A stretch of DNA of 64,000 nucleotides, taken from positions 4,668-68,667 of the forward strand of contig JBKCOJ010000006.1 of NCBI GenBank assembly GCA_046309815.1. The letters are read 5' to 3'. Made by a program: the position numbers and the translations under genes. How positions within the stretch are numbered: the stretch's first letter is position 1; the number at the start of each line of letters is the position of its first letter. This stretch comes from CAITNM01 sp021298215 (GTDB lineage: Bacteria; Pseudomonadota; Alphaproteobacteria; Paracaedibacterales; CAITNM01). A model generated the notes under the pieces. The model saw nothing but the letters and a program-made list of their open reading frames with translations. It had not been told where the DNA came from and searched no databases. Below, piece after piece: positions 17,946 to 26,344 of this stretch.

Positions 17946-18401
17946 TTATAACCTATTTTTTTCAACATAATCTTTAATATTTTTTAATTGTGTTGCCCAA
18001 CCATTGGTATTCATACGATAAGCCTCCGTCCTTCTATCGCTTGGAATTTCATCAAACCCAGACTCTGTAATATATAGAAGGGTACCTTGTTCCGTTTTTC
18101 TTAATCTGAATTCAACAAGAGTGGGGTCTTCTTTAGAATAATCACGATTGCTATCAACTGCATAAGGATGCCAAGTAAACGAAAAAAAGTATTCTGGCTC
18201 TATTTTTTGAATAAGCATTTCCAATTTATGCTGCTCATAACCAGGAAAGGTAATGAAACCTTGACATCTCCGATTTGGCACAAACGGCTTATCTAGCTTC
18301 ACACGAAACCACTCCCCAAATTCTTGATAATCTGTCAATGCTTTCCATACACGAGAAAGTGGTGATTTCAACTCAATCTGATTTTTTATTCGATCCTTCA
18401 T
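17946..18401 (-). CDS. SRPBCC/AHSA1-domain protein
   Basis: A 151-residue START-like (Bet v1 fold) protein of the Aha1-C/AHSA1 group. The pattern is ELKSPLSRVWKALTDYQEFGEWF at the start, FSFTWHPY in the middle and LLYITESGFDEIP...NTNGWATQLKNIKDYV at the end. These proteins bind hydrophobic ligands; the substrate is not predictable. The frame extends 24 codons further upstream, but the ATG at 18401 is preceded by GAAGAAAG at good spacing and fits the domain start, so it is preferred. Confidence 0.85.
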   Translation of the reverse strand: MKDRIKNQIELKSPLSRVWKALTDYQEFGEWFRVKLDKPFVPNRRCQGFITFPGYEQHKLEMLIQKIEPEYFFSFTWHPYAVDSNRDYSKEDPTLVEFRLRKTEQGTLLYITESGFDEIPSDRRTEAYRMNTNGWATQLKNIKDYVEKNRL

Positions 18402-18473
18402 TATGCTTTCTTCTATAATTTTGCAAATATATACATATTTAAATTTCAAGATCAACGCTGTTATAAAACGCAA

Positions 18474-19105
18474 AGAATAAAAAGATTAAACCAGCTTATA
18501 AACGCACTTATGTCATTCCATCTGAACTGAGAGTACCGTCCATTTCTAAATTTTCAATCTTTTCAATAAACTAGCGCAACTCAGCAGCATCCACAGCAAG
18601 AAGCATGGACATAAATTCAGTATCTCTATGAGGTTTGAACTTAACTTCGTGCAATACAAAGTGCTTTTAAAATACTTGAATACCCACAAACTGCAATCAT
18701 TAATCAAAGAAATGCTGCACATACTTGAGTTCCTTGGTAACACCTGAAACCTTTTTGCTTAGAAGGAATTGGACTCACCCCACCCTCCCCTTTTGTAACG
18801 AGTATTCTAACAAAACAAAAATTTATACGCTGATAAACTCAGAGAAGATATCTCTTAAGATGCTCTTTACTTTAGCATCGTGATCTAACCCCAGTCAAAA
18901 GTGCCAAGCTTTTGCAGACGCATTCCAGACGAAATTCATTAGCTGGCAGAAGAACATATCATTCAAGATCTTGCCGTTTTAGGTCTAACCTTTAATTCAG
19001 AAGATCAATACCTTTGTTTGCTCGTTAATAATATAAAGGTTAGGCTTGCTAATTTTGTTTTTACTACTATGATACGCTTATCGAAACTTCAGCCGGAAGC
19101 ATTTC
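18474..19105. other. Decayed region upstream of dksA
   Basis: No complete gene. On the plus strand a frame without a start (about 18935-19108; LAEEHIIQDLAVLGLTFNS...) reads like protein for about 57 codons and runs up to the dksA start, with a stop just before it. A minus-strand 65-codon frame (18546-18743) lacks a ribosome binding site. Both look like remnants; no family was recognised. Confidence 0.4.
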
Positions 19106-19528
19106 ATGATTGATAATGACATGGATCACACCTACCATCCCTTACATGACCCTGTGTATATGTCGCCACAAATGAAGCAGTTTTTTCAGCATTTACTTCA
19201 GGATAAGCTACAAAGATTACTCCAAGAAGAGGAACATTCTGTATATACAGTAACTGATGAGCCTTTTCAGCACCCTGATATCATTGATCAAAGCACAACA
19301 GAAAGTTTACGTTCTAATCACTATGCGTTTCATCAACATGAAAAACAATTACGCCATCAAATAGAGATTGCCCTACAACGATTAGCATGTGGGAGTTATG
19401 GATATTGTAGTGTAACTGGCGATCCTATTGGCGTCAAAAGATTGATAGCAGCTCCCTATGTATCCTACTGCTTGGATGCCCAAGAGGAACAAGAGGAAAA
19501 ACAAAAATTAAAAACTAAAATGCAGTAG
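19106..19528 (+). CDS. dksA: DksA-type RNA polymerase-binding regulator
   Basis: A 140-residue TraR/DksA-family protein. It has the N-terminal DPVYMSPQMKQFFQHLL segment, the coiled-coil region with HPDIIDQSTTESLRSN (the DxxDxA-type tip region) and the C-terminal finger YGYCSVTGDPIGVKRLIAAPYVSYCLDAQE. As in many alphaproteobacterial DksA proteins, the zinc cysteines are incomplete (CSVTG instead of CxxCG). It likely acts with ppGpp on transcription initiation. It is followed after about 60 bases by the RecD-like helicase. Confidence 0.85.
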   Translation: MIDNDMDHTYHPLHDPVYMSPQMKQFFQHLLQDKLQRLLQEEEHSVYTVTDEPFQHPDIIDQSTTESLRSNHYAFHQHEKQLRHQIEIALQRLACGSYGYCSVTGDPIGVKRLIAAPYVSYCLDAQEEQEEKQKLKTKMQ

Positions 19529-19591
19529 CAGTAGCATTTGAGGGTGAACAAATGAAAAGCTTTATGAAAACTTTCTTATCTTTTCCTTCTC

Positions 19592-21790
19592 ATGAACATA
19601 ATGCCAAGTAAAGATAGTTCCTTACCTTCTGTAGAATCTATCGCGGGGCTCGTTGAACGTGTCACTTATCATAACGCTGAGAATGGATTTTGTGTTCTAA
19701 GAGTCGTGGTGAAAGGGCATAAGGATCTCGTTACTGTGGTAGGTAATCTTTCTGTTATTTCTGCAGGAGAGTTCGTTCAAGCTTCTGGGGTCTGGATTCA
19801 TGATCGTCAACATGGAAGACAGTTTAAGGCGCAATTTTTAAAGTCTACCCCACCTACTTCTTTAGAAGGGATAGAAAAGTACCTTGGCTCCGGTATGATT
19901 CGGGGAATTGGCCCTGTTTATGCCAAAAAGCTCGTTGAAGCATTTGGTGAAGATGTTTTTGACATTATTGAACAAACACCTACCCGACTACGAGAAGTAC
20001 CCGGCATTGGCCAGCGTCGTGCGCAGCAGATTACTAAAGGCTGGGCAGACCAGCGTATTATCCGTGACATCATGTTGTTTTTGCATAGTCATAAGATCAG
20101 TACCGCACGAGCAGTCCGTATTTATAAAACGTATGGAGCACGTGCTATTGAGGTTATCACCGAAGATCCGTATCGACTTGCACGAGATATTCGTGGGATT
20201 GGGTTCGTTAGCGCGGACACCATTGCCCAGCACGTTGGTATTGAAAAGACATCGTTAATTCGGGCACGTGCAGGTATCTCTTATGCGCTCACAAAAGCTA
20301 TGGATGATGGACATTGTGGTTTACCTGAAGAAAAACTTGTTGCTTCTGCCAGAGAATTACTCGATATTCCTCAGGAACTTGTGTCTCAAGCATTAGCCTT
20401 AGAACTTAATGAAGAAAACGTCATTAAAGAGGTCATTGATCAAACTTCTTGTGTTTTCTTAAGAGGATTGTTCCATGCAGAGAGAATCATTGCCAAAAAG
20501 CTTCATGGTTTAATGGACAGCCCCCTGCCCTGGCCTGCTATAGATACACACGCAGCTCTTCATTGGGTGGAAGAAAAAACATCCATTTCTTTGTCACCAA
20601 CACAAAAACAAGCTATTGAAGTTGCTCTTAGCTCAAAAGTTTTAGTTATTACAGGTGGTCCCGGTGTAGGTAAGACCACTTTAGTAAATTCTATCCTTAA
20701 GATTCTGCAAGCTAAGAAACTAAAGATTGCGCTAGCAGCACCCACAGGCCGAGCAGCGAAACGTTTATCCGATTGTACAGGTATGGAAGCTAAAACATTG
20801 CATCGGCTTTTAGAAACCAATCCTGTAAAAGGAGGGTTTTCAAAAAATGAAGAATATCCCCTAGATTGCGATCTGCTCATCATTGATGAAGTATCAATGG
20901 TTGATGTGCCTCTCATGCATGCTGTATTGAAGGCCCTACCCTCCTCTGCAGCATTATTTCTGGTTGGTGATATTGATCAATTACCTTCCGTTGGACCAGG
21001 ACAAGTACTTAATGATTTAATCCAATCTGAAAGATTCCCTATAATCCGATTAACCGAAGTCTTCAGACAAGCGGCAACCAGCCAAATCATTACAGCAGCA
21101 CACGCGATTAACCAAGGCAAGCTCCCTACCCTCACTACTAGCAGCGAAATTGAATCAGATTTTTATTTCATTCAAGCCGTCACACCAGAAGATGCACTTA
21201 GTAAAATCATCAAGTTGGTTAAAGAACGTATTCCTTCCAAGTTTGGCTTTTCTCCTATTTCTGATATTCAAGTGCTTTGTCCCATGGGGAGAGGACTCGT
21301 TGGAGCTAAAAACCTTAATGTTGAATTACAGAATGTTATGAATCCACCAACCAATAAAAGCATCAATCGTTTTGGTTGGACCTATGGTGTTGGTGATAAG
21401 GTCATGCAAATCGAGAACAACTACGAAAAAAATGTTTACAATGGAGATATTGGTATTATTCAAAACATCTCTCATGAAGAGTCAGAGGTTATTATTAGTT
21501 TTGATGATAGGTTGGTGACTTATGATTTTGGAGAATGTGATGAGATTGTCTTAGCCTATGCAACGACCATTCACAAATCGCAAGGGTCAGAATATCCTGC
21601 CGTAATTATTCCATTAATGATGCAGCATTATACCATGCTCAAAAGAAACCTTATTTACACCGGTATCACTCGAGGCAAAAAGCTTGTTATTATTGTTGGA
21701 GAAAAGAAGGCCTTAGCTATCGCTGTTAAACACCAAGCTAAGCAAAAGCGCTGGTCTTCTTTAAAAACTCGGTTAACTGATATTGCTTAA
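19592..21790 (+). CDS. recD2: RecD2-type SF1B DNA helicase
   Basis: A 732-residue 5'-3' helicase of the RecD2/TraA-helicase type. The N-terminal OB-like part (VERVTYHNAENGFCVLRV) is typical of RecD2. Helix-hairpin-helix repeats follow (YLGSGMIRGIGPVYAKKLVEAFG, LREVPGIGQRRAQQI, DIRGIGFVSADTIA). The motor has Walker A ITGGPGVGKTTL (about 354-365), Walker B DLLIIDEVSM (about 428-437), a UvrD-like C-terminal half with ATTIHKSQGSEYPAVI, and motif VI NLIYTGITRGKK. The length is normal. It works in DNA repair or replication-fork restart and does not need RecBC. Confidence 0.9.
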   Translation: MNIMPSKDSSLPSVESIAGLVERVTYHNAENGFCVLRVVVKGHKDLVTVVGNLSVISAGEFVQASGVWIHDRQHGRQFKAQFLKSTPPTSLEGIEKYLGSGMIRGIGPVYAKKLVEAFGEDVFDIIEQTPTRLREVPGIGQRRAQQITKGWADQRIIRDIMLFLHSHKISTARAVRIYKTYGARAIEVITEDPYRLARDIRGIGFVSADTIAQHVGIEKTSLIRARAGISYALTKAMDDGHCGLPEEKLVASARELLDIPQELVSQALALELNEENVIKEVIDQTSCVFLRGLFHAERIIAKKLHGLMDSPLPWPAIDTHAALHWVEEKTSISLSPTQKQAIEVALSSKVLVITGGPGVGKTTLVNSILKILQAKKLKIALAAPTGRAAKRLSDCTGMEAKTLHRLLETNPVKGGFSKNEEYPLDCDLLIIDEVSMVDVPLMHAVLKALPSSAALFLVGDIDQLPSVGPGQVLNDLIQSERFPIIRLTEVFRQAATSQIITAAHAINQGKLPTLTTSSEIESDFYFIQAVTPEDALSKIIKLVKERIPSKFGFSPISDIQVLCPMGRGLVGAKNLNVELQNVMNPPTNKSINRFGWTYGVGDKVMQIENNYEKNVYNGDIGIIQNISHEESEVIISFDDRLVTYDFGECDEIVLAYATTIHKSQGSEYPAVIIPLMMQHYTMLKRNLIYTGITRGKKLVIIVGEKKALAIAVKHQAKQKRWSSLKTRLTDIA

Positions 21791-21822
21791 TTTTGGATAC
21801 TAAATAAAATTATATTAGTATA

Positions 21823-21945
21823 ATCTACTCATCTACTCATCTACTCATCTACTCATCTACTCATCTACTCATCTACTCATCTACTCATCTACTCATCTAC
21901 TCATCTACTCATCTACTCATCTACTCATCTACTCATCTACTCATC
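21823..21945 (+). repeat. Tandem array of an 8-bp unit (ATCTACTC), about 15 copies
   Basis: A perfect head-to-tail array of the octamer ATCTACTC covers 123 bases starting 32 bases after the helicase stop. No variant copies were seen, which suggests recent expansion or slippage. The unit is not a multiple of three and lies outside coding sequence. Confidence 0.95.
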
Positions 21946-22006
21946 AAAAATACTTTGTGTAAAATTGATTATCAATAGATTTAAAGCCAAAAAATATAAA
22001 TTACCC

Positions 22007-22098
22007 CTCACTTACTCACTTACTCACTTACTCACTTACTCACTTACTCACTTACTCACTTACTCACTTACTCACTTACTCACTTACTCACTTACTCA
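22007..22098 (+). repeat. Tandem array of a second 8-bp unit (CTCACTTA), about 11.5 copies
   Basis: A second perfect octamer array of 92 bases, 61 bases after the first. In matching phase the units are ACTCATCT and ACTCACTT, so both share ACTCA and differ in the last three bases. The array runs into the perfect palindrome ACTCATATGAGT (22094-22105). It lies upstream of the RHH and replication-like genes of the conjugative element. Confidence 0.95.
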
Positions 22099-22284
22099 TA
22101 TGAGTATTTGTTTATTATAACCAAGTCTATAATTTTTTAAAAAACTACACGCTCTAATTTCACTTCTAAATTGATCTCGTAGATCTTTTTGATCACCATG
22201 GTTGCAAAATAATTTTTTCCATGATAATAATTTTGTATAGGGATAATTTTAGATAATTTTTGTATGAGAACTCGTGGCGTTAAA

Positions 22285-22455
22285 ATGCAAGTTACTTTAA
22301 CAGCAGAGCTTGCCGAACAGGTAGAGCAGGAGATTAAAGTTTCTTATACAACGAAATCTGCTTGGTTCACAAAAGTTATAATGGATTTTCTTGAACAAAA
22401 ACACAAAAAGGAAGATGGGATGAGAAAAAAGGTAATAGATTTACAAATAAAATAA
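22285..22455 (+). CDS. Small ribbon-helix-helix-type DNA-binding protein
   Basis: A 56-residue protein from the ATG at 22285 (63 residues if the ATG at 22264 is used). The sequence MQVTLTAELAEQVEQEIK...KSAWFTKVIMDFLEQKHKK has the short beta strand and two helices of Arc/CopG-like proteins. It likely represses its own operon or binds repeats upstream (the octamer arrays are less than 200 bases away). This role is inferred. Confidence 0.65.
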   Translation: MQVTLTAELAEQVEQEIKVSYTTKSAWFTKVIMDFLEQKHKKEDGMRKKVIDLQIK

Positions 22456-22486
22456 ACAGTCCAGTAGTTGGAGCTACTGAACTGTT
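22455..22486 (+). promoter_or_regulatory. Strong stem-loop between the RHH and initiator-like genes
   Basis: AACAGT-C-CAGTAG pairs with CTACTG-A-ACTGTT around the loop TTGGAG. The stem starts at the RHH stop codon and has no U tract, so it looks like an mRNA processing, stability or attenuation element in the 150-base leader of the next gene. Confidence 0.55.
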
Positions 22487-22608
22487 ATGCGCAGCCTTGT
22501 GAGACTGACTTTATCCGTGGATTAACTATACGATACCTTCGTAATAGCGTCAATAAAATTGTCTCAAGAAATGCGCGTAAACCAACTTTCAAAAGGGGAG
22601 TTGCATTT

Positions 22609-23769
22609 ATGCAAACATCTAGATTACTAGAGCAAGATATTGTTTTGCTCGCTCAACCTTCTCTTATCGAACTATTCGGTAGAGCAGGGGCTCAATTCTT
22701 AAACCAATTACATTATTGGCTTGAGAATCCCGGTTGTGGAGAAAACCACCAAGGGAAAAAATGGATATATAATACCGAATCTGCTTGGTCCGAACAACTT
22801 AAATTATCAACAAGACAGTTTAGGCGATATGTTTCTAGCTTAACGCAAAAAGGAATTATCTCCGTTGCCAAGCTTCATTCTCACAAATCTAATCGTACCA
22901 ACTATTTTTCTATAAACTATGAGTCATTAGAAAAACTCATCTCTGGTGCTGATAATTCTTCTCAATTATCTCAAACCAGCAGTTTTGCTCATGAGGACAT
23001 TTTGTCCGCATCATCAGGACAAAGTGGCCCTTTCTATATAGAAACAAAAATTACTAACAAAGATTTTAATAAATCTGATGCGGAATCGAAAAAATTAACA
23101 GGGCAGGGAGCTGTTTCTGAAGCTGAACAAGTCAAGCAAGTCGAGCGAGTCAAAAAATCTATTTCAAAAATAGAAAAAAACAGGGTAGGGGAAGATAAGA
23201 CTTCTCAGGATGATCATTTCATGAAACAACAATTCAAGACTTCAACTGCCCAAGACATGCTAGAAATTTGGAACACCGTTCTTGGTGAAAAATCTCAAGC
23301 AACGATGAGCAAAGATCTCGCCCCTCAGCTTGTAAGTGCATATTCTACAAAGTTTGAAAAAGACCTCAATCAATGGAGGCGTTACTGCGAGCTAATCAAA
23401 ACAAGTGAATACCTGATGAAAGAGAGATTTGATCTCTCTCTCTTTTGGGCTCTAAAATTTTCAACCATTGACCGTTTAAGGGCAGGGGGGTTAGGCGTGA
23501 AACCTACTTCATTAAGCGCAGCCTCAGAATCCATAGCTAATGAATCTCAGATAGACGAAATGATCACCGCGTTGAACGAATCCGAAACAACAAAAGCACT
23601 TAGGCGAACGATTGCTCAAGCAGTTGGCTCGGCAAATTATCTTTCTTGGTTTCATCAGGCTTCTTTTGTTGAACAAGAAGGAAAAATCCTTCTGGTTGCG
23701 CCCAATGCTTTTGTGGAAAGCAAGTGGGAAGAGCTCTTTCCTTGGATAAATAAGGAAAACATAGCATGA
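22609..23769 (+). CDS. Replication-initiator-like protein with DnaA-N-type C-terminal domain
   Basis: A 386-residue protein from the ATG at 22609, which is preceded by AAAGGGGAG; the longer frame from 22468 has no such site. Residues 1-110 look like a replisome-organiser winged helix (GAQFLNQLHYWLE...WSEQLKLSTRQFRRYVSSLTQKGIISV). A polar linker follows. Residues about 330-384 (RRTIAQAVGSANYLSWFHQASFVEQEGKILLVAPNAFVESKW) closely resemble DnaA domain I, the DnaB-helicase and partner binding domain. It probably initiates replication or helps maintain the conjugative element. Its stop overlaps the next gene. Confidence 0.7.
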   Translation: MQTSRLLEQDIVLLAQPSLIELFGRAGAQFLNQLHYWLENPGCGENHQGKKWIYNTESAWSEQLKLSTRQFRRYVSSLTQKGIISVAKLHSHKSNRTNYFSINYESLEKLISGADNSSQLSQTSSFAHEDILSASSGQSGPFYIETKITNKDFNKSDAESKKLTGQGAVSEAEQVKQVERVKKSISKIEKNRVGEDKTSQDDHFMKQQFKTSTAQDMLEIWNTVLGEKSQATMSKDLAPQLVSAYSTKFEKDLNQWRRYCELIKTSEYLMKERFDLSLFWALKFSTIDRLRAGGLGVKPTSLSAASESIANESQIDEMITALNESETTKALRRTIAQAVGSANYLSWFHQASFVEQEGKILLVAPNAFVESKWEELFPWINKENIA

Positions 23770-24218
23770 TGGAATTTCTTACTGCTTTTGTGGAACCGGT
23801 GTGGATGTGGTTTACTGAAAAAGTTGTTCCATGGCTATCAGAAAAATTTAGGCCAACGTTTTCTATTTCTCAATTTCCAGGCTTGCCATCTTTTGTTTCT
23901 TCAAGTTTCGCAAATGAAATAACGCATATTAATATAAGCACATTTCTTTCTGTAACAAATCATAGCGATCAAAAACTTTACTTTACCGGCGCAAGTTTAA
24001 GGGCACCAAAATGGGGAAATGTAGAGCATGTTACTTTTTCAGAAAAAAACACCCCGGCTCATGAAAATTGTCGGATTCTCTTAAATATTCATTTGCAAAG
24101 AACCGATCATTATGTTTTGCAAGAAGGGGAAGCTAACGCCACATTATGCATTGAAGGCAACAGTCACATAAAGAAACGAGTACGAGTAAGATTAAAAAAT
24201 GTAGCGAGCCAAAAATAG
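23766..24218 (+). CDS. Hypothetical protein, coupled to the initiator-like gene
   Basis: A 150-residue protein whose ATG overlaps the stop of the initiator-like gene (ATGATG). The N-terminus is amphipathic and Trp-rich (FVEPVWMWFTEKVVPWLSEKF). The remainder is beta-rich (ITHINISTFLSVTNHSDQKLYFTGASLR), which suggests an Ig-like or membrane-attached sensory fold. No family is recognised. Tight coupling points to a role in the same element. Confidence 0.65.
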   Translation: MMEFLTAFVEPVWMWFTEKVVPWLSEKFRPTFSISQFPGLPSFVSSSFANEITHINISTFLSVTNHSDQKLYFTGASLRAPKWGNVEHVTFSEKNTPAHENCRILLNIHLQRTDHYVLQEGEANATLCIEGNSHIKKRVRVRLKNVASQK

Positions 24219-24240
24219 TGAACAAAAGAGCTTAAAAAAT

Positions 24241-24700
24241 ATGAATATGAAAAAACAACCCTTTCTTTATCGGTCTCATCAACAAGTTGACGACATATTA
24301 GCAAAGATTCAGCTTATAGAAGGTGTGTGCTATGCAAGTGTTGAGGTGATAAAGGGCGCTATTCTCTATAGTGCCTCTTCGCATAAGGAATGGAGGCAGT
24401 ATTACATCAAGCATGATCTTTATCTTGATGATCCAAGTTTTCAAGCAGCGATTGCGGTTCCAGAGTTACCAATATTTTGGGACAGCGTCGCACTTCACAC
24501 AAACGAACAAATTGATGTGATGAAAAAAAGAAACTGTTGGTGCAAAAGCTGGAATGACGATCTGCTTTGAAACCTTAGATAAAAAACTCCTATTAACGGT
24601 GGGAACGGCTAGTGAAGAAAAAATAATGAGTATAGCAACAACAATGGTGAAGGATGTAAACGGGATGGAGATCTTAGAAACGCAGTTGAGTTTAATCTAA
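24241..24700 (+). pseudogene. Frameshifted stand-alone autoinducer-binding (LuxR-type) domain
   Basis: The first 95 residues follow the LuxR autoinducer-binding pattern, including W-x3-Y...DP in KEWRQYYIKHDLYLDDPSF. The frame breaks at an A7 run (24523-24529). With six A's it would read on as MKKETVGAKAGMTICFETLDKKLLLTVGTASEE to the TAA at 24698-24700, giving 152 residues. The second frame carries the expected G-x(3)-G-x-T strand. No DNA-binding domain follows, so even the repaired gene would be a lone ligand-binding domain. The lesion could be real, phase-variable or a sequencing error. Confidence 0.65.
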
Positions 24701-24708
24701 TCTATAAG

Positions 24709-25383
24709 TTAAGCCGCAGCCCTTTTGTGGGTGTGATTTGTGTGTGAAGAAAAGAGGGGGCGAATATTAATAATCGGGTATATTCTCTCTTTTGGTGTTA
24801 TTAAAAATGGATCAGCGGAATAATTCATTTGTGCAAAGGGAATGCCCCACAATTTATCTTCTCGCTGTTGGATATCAATGGGAATAACCTGTCTTTTGTT
24901 GAGATGATAAAGATACCCATAGCCCCAATCCTTATTAAACTTATCTTGAGATGTTCCGGCACCAATTAATAATGTTGTTGGCATAACGCGTGGATCATAG
25001 CGGTAGTCTTCAATGATACAATGAAGAATATCTGGATAGAAGCGTTCATAGAAGGAAATAAGTGAGGATGTTGAATACTTAGCATCAGCATCAATGTTGT
25101 CTAATGATGTATGTTGACCAGAAACAGGGGCTCTTCCTCTTCCAAACCAAAACCACTCTTCTGAGCAAAAGACACCAACTTTTTCTAAAGACTTTATGAT
25201 TAAAGAAATGCTGCCTTTTGAAAGAGGAATTTTTCCCGTTTCCCACAGGTTTAAAACACGATACGTTCGGCCAAGTAGATTAACAAAGTCTTTCTTTTTT
25301 AAGCCCGACATTTCACGCAGAGTGTGGAGGCGCTCAATGCGTTGTGCATTCTCTTCTTCGGAAATATCAAGCTTTCGAGTCAC
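24709..25383 (-). CDS. XRE-family transcriptional regulator facing the tra operon
   Basis: A 224-residue protein with an N-terminal Cro/C1-type helix-turn-helix (residues about 16-68: RIERLHTLREMSGLKKKDFVNLLGRTYRVLNLWETGKIPLSKG). A C-terminal sensory part of unknown type follows (for example PTTLLIGAGTSQDKFNKDWGYGYLYHL). It is divergent from the traA-led operon across a 313-base AT-rich gap, the usual place for a repressor or activator of transfer genes. This function is inferred. Confidence 0.8.
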   Translation of the reverse strand: MTRKLDISEEENAQRIERLHTLREMSGLKKKDFVNLLGRTYRVLNLWETGKIPLSKGSISLIIKSLEKVGVFCSEEWFWFGRGRAPVSGQHTSLDNIDADAKYSTSSLISFYERFYPDILHCIIEDYRYDPRVMPTTLLIGAGTSQDKFNKDWGYGYLYHLNKRQVIPIDIQQREDKLWGIPFAQMNYSADPFLITPKERIYPIINIRPLFSSHTNHTHKRAAA

Positions 25384-25603
25384 AAAATACTATTGAGTTG
25401 CTAAAAATGTATTTTTTACAAATAGCATAACAAATCAAAAAAATGAATATATTTTGTTTTTTAAGAAATTCATGAAGGAAAGAATCTATAAAAAAGTATA
25501 CATACAAATTAACAAAATTTTTAATAAATATTTATGATAAATATGAATAAATTCTTTATTTTTATAAATTTTATAAAATTAATTAAAAAATATGAATTTT
25601 TTC

Positions 25604-25633
25604 TTGATCGTGTGATTATTTTTGCGCTATGGT
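25604..25633 (+). promoter_or_regulatory. Candidate promoter of the tra operon
   Basis: TTGATC (25604-25609) and TATGGT (25628-25633) are 18 bases apart, a plausible -35/-10 pair about 63 bases before traA. The 25384-25696 gap is otherwise very AT-rich with many A/T tracts and probably also holds the promoter of the divergent XRE gene. Confidence 0.35.
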
Positions 25634-25696
25634 GAGGGCAATTCTCGGTAAGAGAAAAAACCATTAAACCTCGAAAGCAGGATGGGAGAAAACAAC

Positions 25697-26041
25697 ATGA
25701 AATCTAGTTTTACATTATCAACACCAACTTCAGCTAACTATCTAACTGATACAGAGTTTTCAGGAAGAGTCTTGATGGCTTTTTGTCTAACGGCACTTGT
25801 AGTTTTTAACATCGATAGCCTATTAGCGGTGGAAGTGGCTGAGTTACGAGCACCGATGCAAGGCCTAAAAAAAGAAATCTGGTCGTATATGTATCCTATC
25901 AAGTTAGCCGCTGTTGCAATAGGAGCGGTGATGTCGGTGACACAACAGTCCCTAATGCCCTTTGGTGTTGGAGCTGCCATTGGTGGCGGTATTCAGTTTT
26001 TTGATACGGTCCTTGGAGATGGGTCGGCAGCTTTGATTTAG
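25697..26041 (+). CDS. traA: TraA-like conjugative pilin precursor
   Basis: A 114-residue protein from the ATG at 25697, preceded by GGGAGAA (an ATG 15 bases upstream has poor spacing). It has two hydrophobic segments (VLMAFCLTALVVFNIDSLLAV and LAAVAIGAVMSVTQQSLMPFGVGAAIGGGIQFF) separated by a polar stretch, as in F-type pilins. It is the first gene of the operon and is followed directly by traL, which supports the call. Sequence identity to F pilin is too low to rely on alone. Confidence 0.75.
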   Translation: MKSSFTLSTPTSANYLTDTEFSGRVLMAFCLTALVVFNIDSLLAVEVAELRAPMQGLKKEIWSYMYPIKLAAVAIGAVMSVTQQSLMPFGVGAAIGGGIQFFDTVLGDGSAALI

Positions 26042-26047
26042 GTTGCT

Positions 26048-26332
26048 GTGATGAAGCGCCACCTTATCCTTTATACCATCGATCGGGCCGTTCGCTTTCT
26101 ACTTTGGACGAAGGGTGAGTTAGCGCTCATTTTGGGACCACTTGTTTCGGGTCTTGTCTTTGATGCGTTTGTTATCGGATGTGTGTGGACCGGAATTGAT
26201 ATCTGGGCAATTCGCCAATTTAAGCGGCGCCTGGGAGAAGGACTTTTAAAAGCGCTATTATATTGGTTTTTTCCTCCGGCTAAGCAATTTAAAGCGTGGC
26301 CGCCCTCGCACATCGGGCATTTTATAGGATAG
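26048..26332 (+). CDS. traL: TraL, F-type type IV secretion pilus assembly protein
   Basis: A 94-residue small inner-membrane protein. It has two hydrophobic segments (ELALILGPLVSGLVFDAFVIGCVW and LLKALLYWFFPPAK) and the characteristic C-terminal PPSHIGHFIG. The family length is about 90-100 residues. It helps assemble the F-type pilus. The position between traA and traE is that of F plasmid. Confidence 0.85.
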   Translation: MMKRHLILYTIDRAVRFLLWTKGELALILGPLVSGLVFDAFVIGCVWTGIDIWAIRQFKRRLGEGLLKALLYWFFPPAKQFKAWPPSHIGHFIG

Positions 26333-26344
26333 AGAGGTACAACA

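Noticed and set aside
21823..22098. Octamer arrays as a CRISPR array
   Set aside because: Units are 8 bp and directly adjacent with no spacers, and no cas genes are near.
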